A stretch of 64,000 bases of DNA from Oxytricha trifallax (taxonomy: Eukaryota; Ciliophora; Spirotrichea; Sporadotrichida; Oxytrichidae). Under the pieces are notes generated by a model. It ran no database searches, was not told the origin of the DNA, and was given only the letters and a program-made list of their open reading frames with translations. Below are positions 49,518 to 60,915 of this stretch, in pieces; positions within the stretch are counted from its first letter, which is position 1, and each line of letters begins with the position of its first letter. The DNA lies in the NCBI GenBank assembly GCA_000711775.1, contig ARYC01003678.1:1-64000 (forward strand), given 5' to 3'. The translations under genes were made by a program, and so were the position numbers.

Positions 49518-50285
49518 TCATAAAATAAATAGACTATAAAGTGGATGCTTGATTAAAAAATAACTAACAAAAATCTAAATTATTTTTGAGTATTTATCGG
49601 ATTAAATTGATGAATATCGTTTTTTATTTCTTGATATTACATGAGCGTAACAATTTTGAATTAATGTTAACTAAAATACATTATCAAGAATTAATTACAA
49701 AATAAATAAACTTTTGCTTTATAATATGAATATTATGCTCCTACTATGCCAAGGATGTACTATAGACAAACTAGCGGCATTTTGACTCTTTGTTCTACTT
49801 TTATTTTTAGAACTATTACCAATTATATTATTCAAGCCATAACTTGAGCTGAAATTATAATTACTGTCAAGTACTCTTTAGCTTTCTACAATGTTTTTAT
49901 TCTGAGGGCTGTTACCCATTTCCATTAATTTTCTGTTGATATTCCTTGAAATTATCATATTCTCCGTAAGCTTACAAATGTTAATCGATCTTTCTATATG
50001 TTAATCAACTTTTACTCTCTTTTATTGTCTGTTTTTACCAGCAGTTCTAGTGAAACCTCGCGATAAATTGTAGAAGTTTCGGGCTGTTTTTGCGTAGAAT
50101 AATTTGCCTTGGAAAGCAGGATCTTCAAGCTGATCTAAGTTTTTAGTTGCTCTATTTTACTGCTCCAACATGTCAGCTTGAGATTAGTTCATGATTAAAG
50201 GCATGGAATATTTATCTGTATCATCGAAATTTGATTAGAGTTTTGATTCATTAACTTCTGATTCACTCATATAATTTTGTGCCAT
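49518..50285 (-). CDS. Unidentified soluble protein, uninterrupted frame
   Basis: 256 codons from MAQNYMSESEVNESKL at 50285 to TGA 49518-49520. Residues 1-186 (to about 49,725) look coding: an acidic, Gln-rich N-terminus, then QLEDPAFQGKLFYAKTARNF, a basic RTAGKNRQQKRVKV patch and a Ser/Asn-rich end. The rest is AT-rich and may be read-through into non-coding DNA or an IES. No TGA in the whole frame. Family not recognised. Confidence 0.5.
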
Positions 50286-50480
50286 TTTAGTAGATGAGGA
50301 CTGATTCTAGATTCGAGATCTATTGTGATATGACTATAAAATGATTGGTAAATTAAAAATGAATTTAAAGAAATATTAGTGGACATAGACATTTTCTTGA
50401 GGGATTAACTGTTATCACCTTTCAATTTATTCTTTAAAGCTATCTTGTGTTATGAGACGTCTATATCCTGTCTACATTTA

Positions 50481-51654
50481 GTAAAAATAGGAAAATTTGG
50501 TAGGTGGTATAATGCATAATACAGCATTAGCTTTGTTAAATAATATATTTAATTAAATTTACAATATAAAATGATTTAAGTATAATTGATTATCAGGCGT
50601 AGGCTACCGAGTAAAAAATCGCGTTTCATCGGTAGCCTACGCTTTAAATTCATGAATCAAAAATATTTGAAATTAATCAAATTATTTGATAATAAATTTT
50701 TTCTTTGTCAATTAGAAAAATTATTCTCATTAGGAACATATTTATTCTTTATTTCAAATTTATATACATTTGGATATGATAAGTTTATAAGTAACAAAAA
50801 ATGCTTTATTTTGTTTAAAGTCATAATTTTATTATATTTTTAATTTATTTTATTCACATTATAATTTTCAATTGAGAAATCAAATCAACTTTTTATAAAA
50901 ATCTATACCTGATAAGAATATAAAGCACTTTTATTACTTTTACGATTTTTAATATTTCTATAAAACTTTTTCTCTATCTTAAATTTTTTAAATTTTGAAG
51001 TTCATTTTTATTATTTCTGATGTTAAAAATTTGAATCCTAATTTTCAAGTTATTGAATTAATTTCCTTTAAAAATACGTAAATTTAATTTATAGACTTAA
51101 GATGAATTTTGAAATCAGAAAAATTTAAAACGAAAGTTTGATGATTTATCAAACACAATTTAATTCAATTTAATAATTTTATGAATATAATAAAGTTAAG
51201 AATTAAATTGAACTTTATAAGTATAGACTTTATTATAATTACAAATTCAATTTTAAACATATATAAATTCTTCTTGTATGCAAATTTCAATTTTGCATTT
51301 AAATTGTTTTTTATAATCTAAACTTTTCAATAATTAAAATTTATTATTGTATTTGTTTTTATGTAATCTCTAGTTTAAGCAATTTTCAATGTAAAATTTT
51401 GAATTATAATATCTAAAACTTACATATAAAAACTTACTTTTATTATCAAATAATTTGATTAATTTCAAATATTTTTGATTCATGAATTTAAAGCGTAGGC
51501 TACCGATGAAACGCGATTTTTTACTCGGTAGCCTACGCCTGATAATCAATTATACTTAAATCATTTTATATTGTAAATTTAATTAAATATATTATTTAAC
51601 AAAGCTAATGCTGTATTATGCATTATACAACCTACCAAATTTTCCTATTTTTAC
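50481..51654. mobile_element. 1.17-kb palindromic element with GC-rich subterminal hairpins
   Basis: Flanked by TA (50479-50480, 51655-51656), ends GTAAAAATAGG and complement, with 216-bp inverted repeats (50481-50696, 51439-51654). Each repeat contains a 14-bp perfect stem GCGTAGGCTACCGA / TCGGTAGCCTACGC around an 18-nt loop (50597-50642 and 51493-51538). The centre is AT-rich and non-coding. A non-autonomous element. Confidence 0.85.
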
Positions 51655-51659
51655 TAATT

Positions 51660-52519
51660 CACTGTATTAGCCAATTGAGATAATGGCCTCAACCCCATCT
51701 AAGAATAAAGCATGTATAAAATAAAAACTTACATAGCTAGTCTAGGGCCTAAACTCTTCAAATTAATTTGAGGATTGAATTTAACTTAAGTTAAAATTCC
51801 TCTAAGCTTTATCTCTTGATGCCGTTGTTCTTTTTTGTATTAGAGATTTGCATAAATTGTTTAGCTACTCTTTCACTTCTGGCTTTGACATTTCTGATTG
51901 CAAAATAGTGCTTAATTTAATGCGACTCATAGAAGCCTTTGATTTACACGTCACTTTGTTTACTGATATTAAGTTTTTGTTATATTTCTTGACTAGAGGG
52001 CTTTCATAGGTTGATTCATAGACCAAGCTTTGTCTTCCTGCTTCTTTTCCAAGTTGCTGATTTTTCTATTAATAAAGGAATTAATATAATTAAGAATTTC
52101 AGAGCAAAATTAAAACCCTAAAGATGTAAAATGAAGCAAAGCATTCTTTTCTTTTAAATAGTTTTACTTACATATATAGATTGACAAGGTTGGACTTTGA
52201 GCGACTGAATACTTGAACCATCGTTATAAGTACCTGGTCCCAAGAACTTCCCAGTTACCTGTTCCAATCGTGATATTATGGAATTCTTTGCTATGATGGG
52301 AAAGTACGCTTTTGATTTTATGATTATGATATAAAACTTAGTTTCCTGCAATCACTTGTCGCCTGTAATATGATAAAAATTAATATGATATGCCTGAATT
52401 GTTGAACAGAGTGATAAAATAGGTAGTTATTGCTTCGAAGTAAAGGTACTTACATTATACTTTAGATACTCTGCGGTTCTTTGCTTAGGTGATCTGAATT
52501 GTAACTCAGTTGGCCTCAT
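51660..52519 (-). CDS. STPG-repeat-like (SHIPPO) protein
   Basis: Starts MRPTELQFRSPKQRTAEYLK at 52519, followed by an intron or IES (GTAAGTACC...) to about 52,370. The next block has LEQVTGKFLGPGTYNDGSS, the PGPGxY motif of sperm-tail PG-rich repeats. A third block, 51,790-52,075, is basic and Ser/Gln-rich (YESTYESPLVKKYNKN). A GT-AG intron of about 30 nt follows, and the last codons lie next to the 1.17-kb palindrome. Proteins of this type bind microtubules in cilia. Only one clear motif is present, so the family call is moderate. Confidence 0.5.
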
Positions 52520-52559
52520 TGCAAATAAATTATTTATTCTTATATTTTATTAATTAATT

Positions 52560-53077
52560 AAATAGGAATTAAAGACAGTCGACCATTTACTATTTTCATG
52601 TTTCCTTTTTAATAGACTCTAATTTAATGAAAAGAATTTAATATCAAATTTTATATTTACTTATTTGAGGATAATTATAGTATTGTAAGAATACAATTGA
52701 TTAGAAAAAATTACAATGATATACTATATTAATTTTTCTTGCTTTAAGTTGAGATCAATAGTATTAAAATCTTCTCAATTTCTTTTGTGTTGAATAGAAT
52801 TGAATAACATATATTACAAGAATTAAGTTTAAGAATAATTTTAACTGGAGATTTCTATGAATTAAATTATAGATTCACTCATTATTTTAATTATCAGATA
52901 TTTTTAAAATTTCAGGTAGTAATTTCTCTGATAAACTTCATCTCTCCTACCACTAAATCAAACGTTTAAACTTCTGTTAAATTTGTCTTAATTTGTCTTA
53001 AAAAAAAGTTGCTAAATTCATAAAAATAGAAATTTTATAATTTTAAAAGAGACCAAAACTCATAAGAAGATATAGAT
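52560..53077. other. AT-rich spacer
   Basis: Contains TATTGTAAGAATACAATTGA at about 52,681, which resembles a MITE family A left end, without a matching right end. Otherwise nothing recognised. Confidence 0.4.
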
Positions 53078-53736
53078 ATGGGTAAGAAATTTAAGATTAT
53101 TGTTTTTTAAAAATATGTGTTTTAATTTAGATAAATTTAAGGCTTAAAAATCAAAAGTCTTATCTACTGACCAAGCAAAAGATGAGAATCTTAGATCTTT
53201 AGACTATGACCATAACTTGATTCGTAAAATATTCTATTAATCAATTTTTATAGAAGTACAAAATTCTGAAGATAGAATGACTTAGATTATCGACTCTAAA
53301 CACGGTATTCCAGAGACAGAAGTAAAAGATTATTTTAAGATGCCTAGGAAAGGGGATATTGAGACAAAAATAAAAATAAAATTTTCATTTGCTTTAAGAT
53401 TAGCCCATAAAATTATAATAGAATTTTGATGAAAACATCAGCAAAATATTAGCCACCAAAAATATCGCCAACATCATGACTTTTGTTTATCACAAAAAGT
53501 GCTATGAGACGATCAAAAAATACATTAAAAAATGTGAAAGAAGAGGAAGATATTATTTGACATTACTATCAATAGAATAAGAAAATGTAGAATCTGAGGG
53601 AGATGAAGAAGAGTTTAAGAGAGTAAAGTAAGCTACAAAAAATCTAAGAAAAGATATGGAATTTCTCAACAAATGTGGCTTAAAAATCTTGATTACTTCT
53701 CATTAATTCTAGAGATAATAGCAGAGGGATATCTGA
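53078..53736 (+). CDS. Charged protein, unidentified
   Basis: Starts MGKKFKAQKSKVLSTDQAKD at 53078 once the IES 53096-53141 is removed. Continues with LIRKIFYQSIFIEVQNSEDR and GIPETEVKDYFKMPRKGDIE, then a second IES at about 53,370-53,430, then ILATKNIANIMTFVYHKKCY, an acidic patch (SEGDEEEFKR) and an end at TGA 53734-53736. Roughly 200 residues, helical and charged. Family not recognised. Confidence 0.6.
53096..53141. other. IES with 9-bp AAATTTAAG pointer
   Basis: AAATTTAAG at 53087-53095 and 53133-53141; excision of 46 bases joins MGKKFK to AQKSKVLS in frame. Confidence 0.85.
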
Positions 53737-54441
53737 ATTTAATATATATTTTACAGATTAAAAATATAAGATTTATAAATATCACTTGATGAATAATTTA
53801 TTTATAAAATTTACACTGCAATATATCTTTTAAAAGAAATAAATTGGAAAAATTAGATTCATTAATTATACATTTCATAATTTGATTTGTTTATTAAAAA
53901 TATTAAAAAAATAGAGTAGAACCTAATATGATGGATATTAAGTATAATATTTAATGGTAGGAAAGTTAAATTTAATTAAAATTAATTAATAGTAAATCAT
54001 GATAGTTAAATATTAAAAAATTCACTCTAAAATAGAATGAAGTATAGACTATCGATTTTAGTATAACTTTGTTTTGGGGATAATTTTTTAATTATTCAGA
54101 AAATTATTTTGAATATGAGTAAATTTATATAGAGCATGTAAAATTTCTATATTGACAATGATAATAAACATATTCTCGAAAAAAACAACCATTTTTAAAC
54201 ATTTTTTCATGCTCTGTCTATTAACTATTATAGAGGCTAAGTTTTAAGATGAAAAAAGTAATTAAATAATTTTGTAAAAAATAAATTAAATTAATTCCCA
54301 AATACAATAGTTGTACTTTTACTATAATGAATTTAATTATGCTTCAAGTTAATATTTAATTTAAAGAGAACTCATTGATTAAATATCCGAATTATATTCA
54401 AAATTATTATTGTTACAATTGTTCAGACTACAAAGAACTTC

Positions 54442-55678
54442 ATGGACAGCAAGGTGAGTGACATTCTGTATTCAAAGATATAAGTTCTCTATTATCCAAT
54501 ATTCTGTGAAAATACTCAACTTTTATAAATAATAAGCTTAATTTACTGTTTATTGTTATCATATTCATTAATATTAAGAGTTAACTATAGGGAATTGAAG
54601 AAGACTAGATGATGATGATCTGAACATGCAGGACGATTCACATAAAACTGCAGCTACAACTGGTAGCAATGTAAATAGCAAATATTTACATTTTTTAACA
54701 CTATAGGACGATTAACAGCAAGAAGTACAAAAGAGAGAAGTATAACAGCAAGTGGATTAGGTGAACTATAGAACCACATAGGACTTAGAAGAGGAAAAAG
54801 TAGGAACTCTTCCTTAACATTAGGCCATTTACGATGACACTAAGGATTAACTCTCGATTGATTTCTTATAAGTAAGAAATTAAAATTATTTCAATAATAA
54901 ATTTTTATTATAGATAAACGTAGACCTAATTAGTCTGAATTTTAATTAGGAGATCCTATAAAAGAATAGAATGAGACAGCCTTTGCTCAATATCAGGGCC
55001 AAATTTTTAATTTATATTTGTTTATAAATTTTAAAAGTTAAAGATAAAGTCGATGAGAGTACTTCCAAAATTATTAATGATTAATATATATAGCTGACTA
55101 CAGTAGAATAAGATGCAATGACAGTGGAATAGTATGGATAGGAAATAACCAATATTAAAATAAGATTTTTACTAAGTTTTAAGATAAATATCCATTAAAT
55201 AAATGTAATTTTGATAAAACCTTAAGAAGAGTCTTAAAATCATAGGATACCAACTACGTATATGTTTTATTAGACATACTGAATGTAACGAGGCTGCACA
55301 AAATTACATTTAAGCTTGCTTAACAAGAGCAAGAAATTGGTTAGGTCCTATAACCACGATTAAGACTTGGCTTACTTTAAGAATGACGTAGAAAAAAGCG
55401 TGACTGCTTAACAAGCTAGAGAAGCATGCATGAGTGACATGAAATTGCTTTCTGTTTGTCTTATTGATATCGAGGCTAACTATCTTTTATTCTAGAAGAA
55501 TAAGAGAAGAAGATTCTGATTGTATGCCTTATATAGAGGAAATCAGAAGATATACATTTATCAATTAGTGATTGAGCTGGTTGAAAATTTTAAGAATAAA
55601 ATCGATTATGATAAATAAATATTAAATATACTTTCATATTTTATACATTCTAAGCCAATATATTCAAATCTAGATTGA
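54442..55678 (+). CDS. Acidic/Gln-rich protein, split, unidentified
   Basis: ATG at 54442 (MDSK) followed by GTGAGTG, probably an intron ending TATAG near 54,590. Blocks: DDDDLNMQDDSHKTAATTGS, DDQQQEVQKREVQQQ with EEEKVGTLPQHQAIYDD (54,710-54,870), a further intron (GTAAG...TATAG), INVDLISLNFNQEILQK, and a final block from about 55,360 (DLAYFKNDVEKSVTAQQ, SDMKLLSVCLIDIEANYLLF) to TGA 55676-55678. A TGA at 55517-55519 interrupts the last block. Family not recognised. Confidence 0.45.
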
Positions 55679-55980
55679 TTTAGTATATTCTAATTTTAAA
55701 ATAATTTTTCATTTTATTAACTTTTTTTAGAAATTTTATAATTAAGGATTTTTAACATGACCTAAATCGTATATTTACTTAATTAAATAAAATTATTTTC
55801 CAGACATGACTTTGATCTATTAATATTATAGTTGATTTATTTTATGTTAAAATTAGATAAAAATGACCAAGATTGTTAAAATACTTGAATTTCTCTTTTA
55901 ATTGCTTTTATTTTTTAAGGTTAAATTTGATATATATATATATATATATTATTATTAATAACAACATATTCAGATATACT

Positions 55981-57235
55981 AATCGATCATAATCTTTCAA
56001 TGAAGGATTGGGTATTGAACGTAATGATTTGACTTAGCATGTACCAGTCTTAAGTTGCTAGTCTCTGTCGGCATTTGGGATTCAAAATTTGAAGAAACCT
56101 TGGTCACCCCATCTTGGACCCCATGAGTTCTTGACTAACTAGTACCCAACGCAATCCGTAATAGAATATTTTCAAAATAATTTAAATATCAAAATATAAA
56201 TCAATCCTTACTGTTGTCCACTTTTCCATAGCCTACAATAGTTACAGCATGATTAACTAGATTCTTCTCATTAGAACAATTGCAGTCCTCCTCTTTCAGG
56301 ATTCCGTTTTTGTAACTCATCAAACATCTTGGGTTGGAGTGTATGGCAACACCAACTGGTCTGATTGAGACTAGCTTTCTTAATCTGTCATTACCGATGT
56401 TATCCTCTTCTTTCTTATCACTATTGTAGAATCTTGGTTTGTCTTTCACATCTGCGCAAGAATTCTTGGGCATGGTATATTTTCTAGGGTAGTCCTCTTC
56501 CTTCAAAAGACCCTTGGTTTTGGTGAATTCATAGGCATCGAGCGTCCAGCCGCCTCAGCATCCGAAGTTACTTTCATCGCAGTCGATTAAGTATTGGACA
56601 GAGAACCTCTCTGGCTTGGTATCGTACTTAATAGCGTGTAAACTTTCTAGAGTAGTAGCTGTAGTAAATGCCCAGCAAGATCCACATGAGGATTAGTCAC
56701 CTGGGACTGAAACCTTACCAGCCTGATGCCAGTAAGTGTTGTCTGGTGCTGGTTGGTTGTCATCAGAAGCCATAGCTTAGAGTGATGGATGTCTATTAGC
56801 ATGATGAGCTTGGCGCCTTTTTTCCTCAAAGGGGATCAGCGCTCCTTGCTTGTGATAATGTTCAAGGATCTCTTCAAAATTATTGAGTGAAAAATAATCC
56901 AAGTAATATAAACTCTTCATGTATCATATCAGAGAATTTGTTAATGCCCATCTCGTAGTGCTTTTCATCATTTTATTGTGAGTCTAAATCATATCAAAGT
57001 TTTTGGCAAAAATGTCGAATCTACTGTTAAGATGACTTTTAGTTGCGTAGGTTTTTCCATACTCAGCCACGAATTCAATAAAGGCTTGTTATTTTTCATG
57101 GTTTCTACTCTTTTACAGAAAATTGATAATGAATGCTGAATTTCTGGCTTGCTCATTTTGATTCAAAATAAGCATAGTTGCTGCTACAGTGCCGACAACA
57201 ACCAAAGAACCAACGAATAATTTAGCTAGTCTTCC
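55981..57235 (-). CDS. Papain-family cysteine protease (catalytic triad intact)
   Basis: The N-terminal block has a membrane helix (LFVGSLVVVGTVAATMLIL), then an I29-type prodomain (FIEFVAEYGKTYATKSHLNS; HYEMGINKFSDM). The mature domain shows GDQSSCGSCWAF (Cys25), NHAVTIVGYG (His) and LVKNSWGPRWGDQGFF (Asn). A 50-bp IES with pointer CAATCC (56158-56207) joins NSKD to CVGYQ. Two TGAs fall in frame: 56555-56557, inside the conserved GCxGGW motif, and 56082-56084 after GFFKF, with coding-like sequence beyond (QQLKTGTCQV). A one-base slip is needed at about 56,960. It would act in a lysosome or food vacuole, anchored or secreted. The start lies upstream of 57,235 in a block not identified. Confidence 0.8.
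56158..56207. other. IES with CAATCC pointer
   Basis: CAATCC at 56152-56157 and 56202-56207; excision restores the protease frame. Confidence 0.8.
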
Positions 57236-57239
57236 CTTG

Positions 57240-57638
57240 GATTTCTGTATAATAAATTTTAGAGAATTTTATATATAACCTAAAAAGTAAAATATGAAGA
57301 GTCTTTATTTCTTAATAGTTATTGGTTTTCTGTTGATGATCTCCGTTGTTTTTATTCAAAACGAAATATTAAGAGTGCATTTTTTTATAAGTAACTATAT
57401 ATTCTATTAATACTATATTCTATTCATATCCATTTTAAATTATTATCATTTCCAAATTCCTTGAGTTCTATTCTATTCAAGGATATGTGTTTATCAAAAT
57501 CTATATGATAAGTATCTATTGCTTAGAATATTGGTCAGATTTGAATAATATAAATATGAAAAATTAGATAGGAAAAGTTAATGTATTTAAAGGATGAAAT
57601 CATTAAATTTGGTCAATAATAGTATAATAATTAAAAAT
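57240..57638. other. Spacer with a possible signal-peptide frame
   Basis: The plus strand at 57,294 encodes MKSLYFLIVIGFLLMISVVF, a good signal-anchor pattern of about 40 codons, but no continuation was found. The rest is AT-rich. Confidence 0.3.
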
Positions 57639-57645
57639 ATGAGTA

Positions 57646-59031
57646 ATGTTGGATTTAAAGCTAAATTAGCACTAACTATAACTCTCTCTTCAGCAGCTTT
57701 AATATCTTCTATTAATCACTGATCTATCTAACTTTAACATTTCCAATTCTCAACTTATCAATTTGAATTCTGAAATTTCAGAGAATAATTTCTTGTAGTC
57801 ATTAAATCTTCAGAGTCACTATGAAAAGTAAATTCAACGTGAATTTGTTGAATTTGCAGCTAGATATAATAAAACTTATGGATCTAGAGATCATCATCAA
57901 ACTAAATATGAAACTTTTAAAGATAATTATTTGAAGATTCAAGAGCATAATCATAAGTCTTATGAACTTGGAGTGAATAAATTCAGTGATATGACAGAAG
58001 AGGAATTTATGAAGACTTTTGGTACATTGAAGGAGCATTGTGAAGAAAATGAACTGTCTAAATTCAAACTAAAATCAGGAAAAGATGGCAATAAATTTAG
58101 GCTGGCTGATAGACCTCATCACTATAATACCACTTATTAAGATGAATAAGAGTAAAAGAAAAAGAAACAAGAAGCCAATGAAAATAAGGAACGCTATTAA
58201 TGCTCTCATGATTAGGAAGACCACTACTACTTCGACTATAGTGATTACGATTTTATTGATGGCTTGTCTATGTATAAATCTTTTGATTGGATTTAGAAAG
58301 GCAAAGTTTGTATATCCAAAGATCAAAGTAGTAGGGCTCATTCCACCTTGGCTTCAGGTGAAACTTTATACGCTATTGAGCACAACATTTCCAATCGCTC
58401 TGAGGTGCCATCATTTTCTGAACAGTAACTAGTTGATTGCAACTTCATCCCAAATTTAGGGTGCATTGGTGGCCGCAGACAGTTCTCCTTCAACTATACT
58501 TTACAAGAAGGAGTGACACTTGCATCAAACTATCCCTACTAAAATAAGCAGAGCTACTCCGCCTATAAAAATGAGACTGACAACTTCTATTAAATAACTG
58601 GCTTCAAAGTTTATGAAAGAATTAATAATGCTGATCTAGAAAAATTAGTCTGTTAAGGAACAGTGTCAATATCAATCCGTATCAATGATTGTATCAAAAA
58701 TTATAAGTCTGAGGTCCTATATGATGGAGATGGGTCATGTGGCTTCTCTAAAATTAAAAGTTCTAATTATGCTGTTGCAATTGTTGGTTTTGGTAGAGAT
58801 GAAGAAAATACTGTATGTTAAGACTACTGGGCAATTAATATAACTTGGGGACCTGGTTGGGGAGAAGAAGGTTTTATGATACTTAAATTAATTAATGATC
58901 GATTTATTGTAATTGCTTAAAAATACAATGAGTAGTTTTAGAATTAAATTTATTTATTATATTTTTTAGACTTTGCAGAAAAGACTCATAAATTGAAAAT
59001 GGAACTTGCAATATTAGATAAGAACCTATGA
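57646..59031 (+). CDS. Papain-family homologue without catalytic residues
   Basis: A single uninterrupted frame of 461 codons from the ATG at 57646 to TGA 59029-59031, with no IES. An overlapping start at 57639 (MSNVGFKAKLALTITLSSAA) would give a signal peptide in another frame, so a one-base slip is possible. The I29 prodomain is clear (FVEFAARYNKTYGSRDHHQ, SYELGVNKFSDMTEEEF). In the protease domain SFDWIQKGKV and CIGGR align with papain, but Cys25 is Ser (KDQSSRAHSTLAS), the His is Tyr (SNYAVAIVGFG) and the Asn position is Ile (INITWGPGWGEEGF). Probably a pseudoenzyme, with a role in binding or regulation. The last 35 codons may be read-through. Confidence 0.75.
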
Positions 59032-59121
59032 TAGCTCTTAAAACTTCTCCAAGTAAATTGCAATAAAATTTTAAACAAAGTGATATTTCTATAATAAAGG
59101 TCTTTAAATTACGTGTTAATA

Positions 59122-59536
59122 ATCTAGGAATACATTCGAGATAGGAAAAATAATAAAAATTAAATATATAATAAATCATTGAGTTGAAGTAAAAGTTGGC
59201 AAAATTTGATGATCTTGACTCATTCGATATAGAATTCAAAATAAGCTGGACTTTTTATATCGGCGGTACTATTTTATTGCTTCCTTAGAGAGAGAGTTAG
59301 CTCCACTTTAATTGGAAGGTATAATTTACTGAATTTAGATGCATTCAATTAGATTGGAGTTAACTCAGTCCAGAGATGCGATAAAATAGCACCACCAGGA
59401 GTAAAGTCCTATTAATTTTGAATTTTATATCGAATAAGCCCAAGTTCATCAAATTTGGACAATTTTTACTTCCACTAGAAGATTTATTATATATTTAATT
59501 TTTATTATTTTTCCCAACTTGAATACATTCCTACAA
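59122..59536. mobile_element. MITE family A, copy 4
   Basis: 415 bp between TA dinucleotides, left end AGGAATACATTCGAG, right end ATACATTCCTACAA. Core TTCAAAATAAGCTGGACTTT with complementary arm; arms more diverged than copy 2. Intergenic, between the pseudo-protease and the carbonic-anhydrase-like gene. Confidence 0.8.
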
Positions 59537-59617
59537 TATTTCCAATATTTTAATTTAATAAATCTTATTTTAATAATTACGATGTTTAATATCATTATAA
59601 TTATAATAAATACATCA

Positions 59618-60651
59618 ATGTTGAATTCACTCACTCCCTCTAAATCATCAACTCGAAATATTCAAGCATCAAAGCCCTTGTATATTACATCTACTTTGAT
59701 GTTACTCTTGGGCCTTAGTTCTTGCTGGGACTATGCTAATAATGGGCATGATTGGACTGAGCCATTCTGTTTCCAAGCCAACTTATTTCAATCTCCCAGA
59801 GATCTCTACCACAATGGCACTGATTGGTACACTGGTCCCAAAATTTAATTCGCTTTTCTGCCTATTTTTGCTCTTGCTCAGGTGGCAGTCGCAACAATCT
59901 AGAATTTAGTTTACACTGTAAACGCTACTGCAAGCTATGGATAAATCCTAGCTAAAGAGCCTACAGTTAACGATAACAGTAAGATGGTGATATGGGATGC
60001 AAACATGCTCAGATTCCATTACCCCAGTGAGTACTAAATCTAGGGAAAGTCATTCGACTAAGAGATGCAAATTTATGTCAATGTAAGTTATTTAAAGATT
60101 TTCATCATTTAACAGAGTCCCATATTTAAAAGACTTTGCAATTATAAATCTATTTTTCTCGGATTCAACAAAGCAAACTTAAGCATGTATCAGCAAACAG
60201 GCTGCCATTGCTGTACTATTCAAAATAAGTGAAACTGATAATCCATTCTTCAGTTGGTAAGAATCAAGCAGACGATAAGAAAGCTGTTGATCTCAGTCAA
60301 ATATTCTAAGTTTACATTAAATAATAAGTTGAAATGTTTTAATCAATTAATTTTATTCACAACTGGCATCGCATTAAATCAATTCATTACCTGTTATATT
60401 GGTTCAGACACAATGCCATCCTGCACAAGATTCTAATGCATATTGAAATATTAATCATTCCATTTATGATTTATTAAAGTAAACTAATCTGATTTTATAT
60501 AAAATTACAATGCTGGTATGTATTGGAGTAACCCTATGAAATAAGTCATAAACAGTTAGATAAATTGAAGGCACAAGGTGTAACCCAAAACACTAGATAC
60601 CTAAACCCCGATAAAGTTCCTACTACTGCTCAAATCCTTAATGCTAAATGA
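59618..60651 (+). CDS. Alpha-carbonic-anhydrase-like protein, zinc site altered
   Basis: Starts at 59618 (MLNSLTPSKSSTRNIQ) with a hydrophobic signal segment (LYITSTLMLLLGLSSCW) and then NNGHDWTEP. The family core is MLRFHYPSEYQIQGKSF followed by EMQIYVN. Alpha-CAs have HFH here and His in the ELH segment; two of the three zinc ligands are replaced (Arg and Gln), one His stays. Later blocks: QAAIAVLFKISETDNPFFSW, QADDKKAVDLSQIF, and PYEISHKQLDKLKAQGVTQN with TRYLNPD, matching the NxR end of the family; TGA 60649-60651. IES lie at about 60,085-60,165 and 60,330-60,530. Likely a secreted or membrane-anchored CA-related protein without hydratase activity. Confidence 0.75.
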
Positions 60652-60915
60652 CTTTATGCACCCACAACTCCCGTGACAGAGTAAGAGCTTTGAAGAAGTA
60701 GCTACAAATTATCAGAATGAATCGGAATATTTAATAATCTAAATTACAACAAGTTGAACATACACAATAAAAAAAATTAATATATATTATAGCTTTTATA
60801 ATTGAGGAACAAAGGAATTAATCGAGTCACTCCCACAGCATTCTTAATAAATCTTTTAATCTGTTAACAATTCTTATCTTTGAAAATTAATTAGCTACTA
60901 AATTTAATTATAAAT

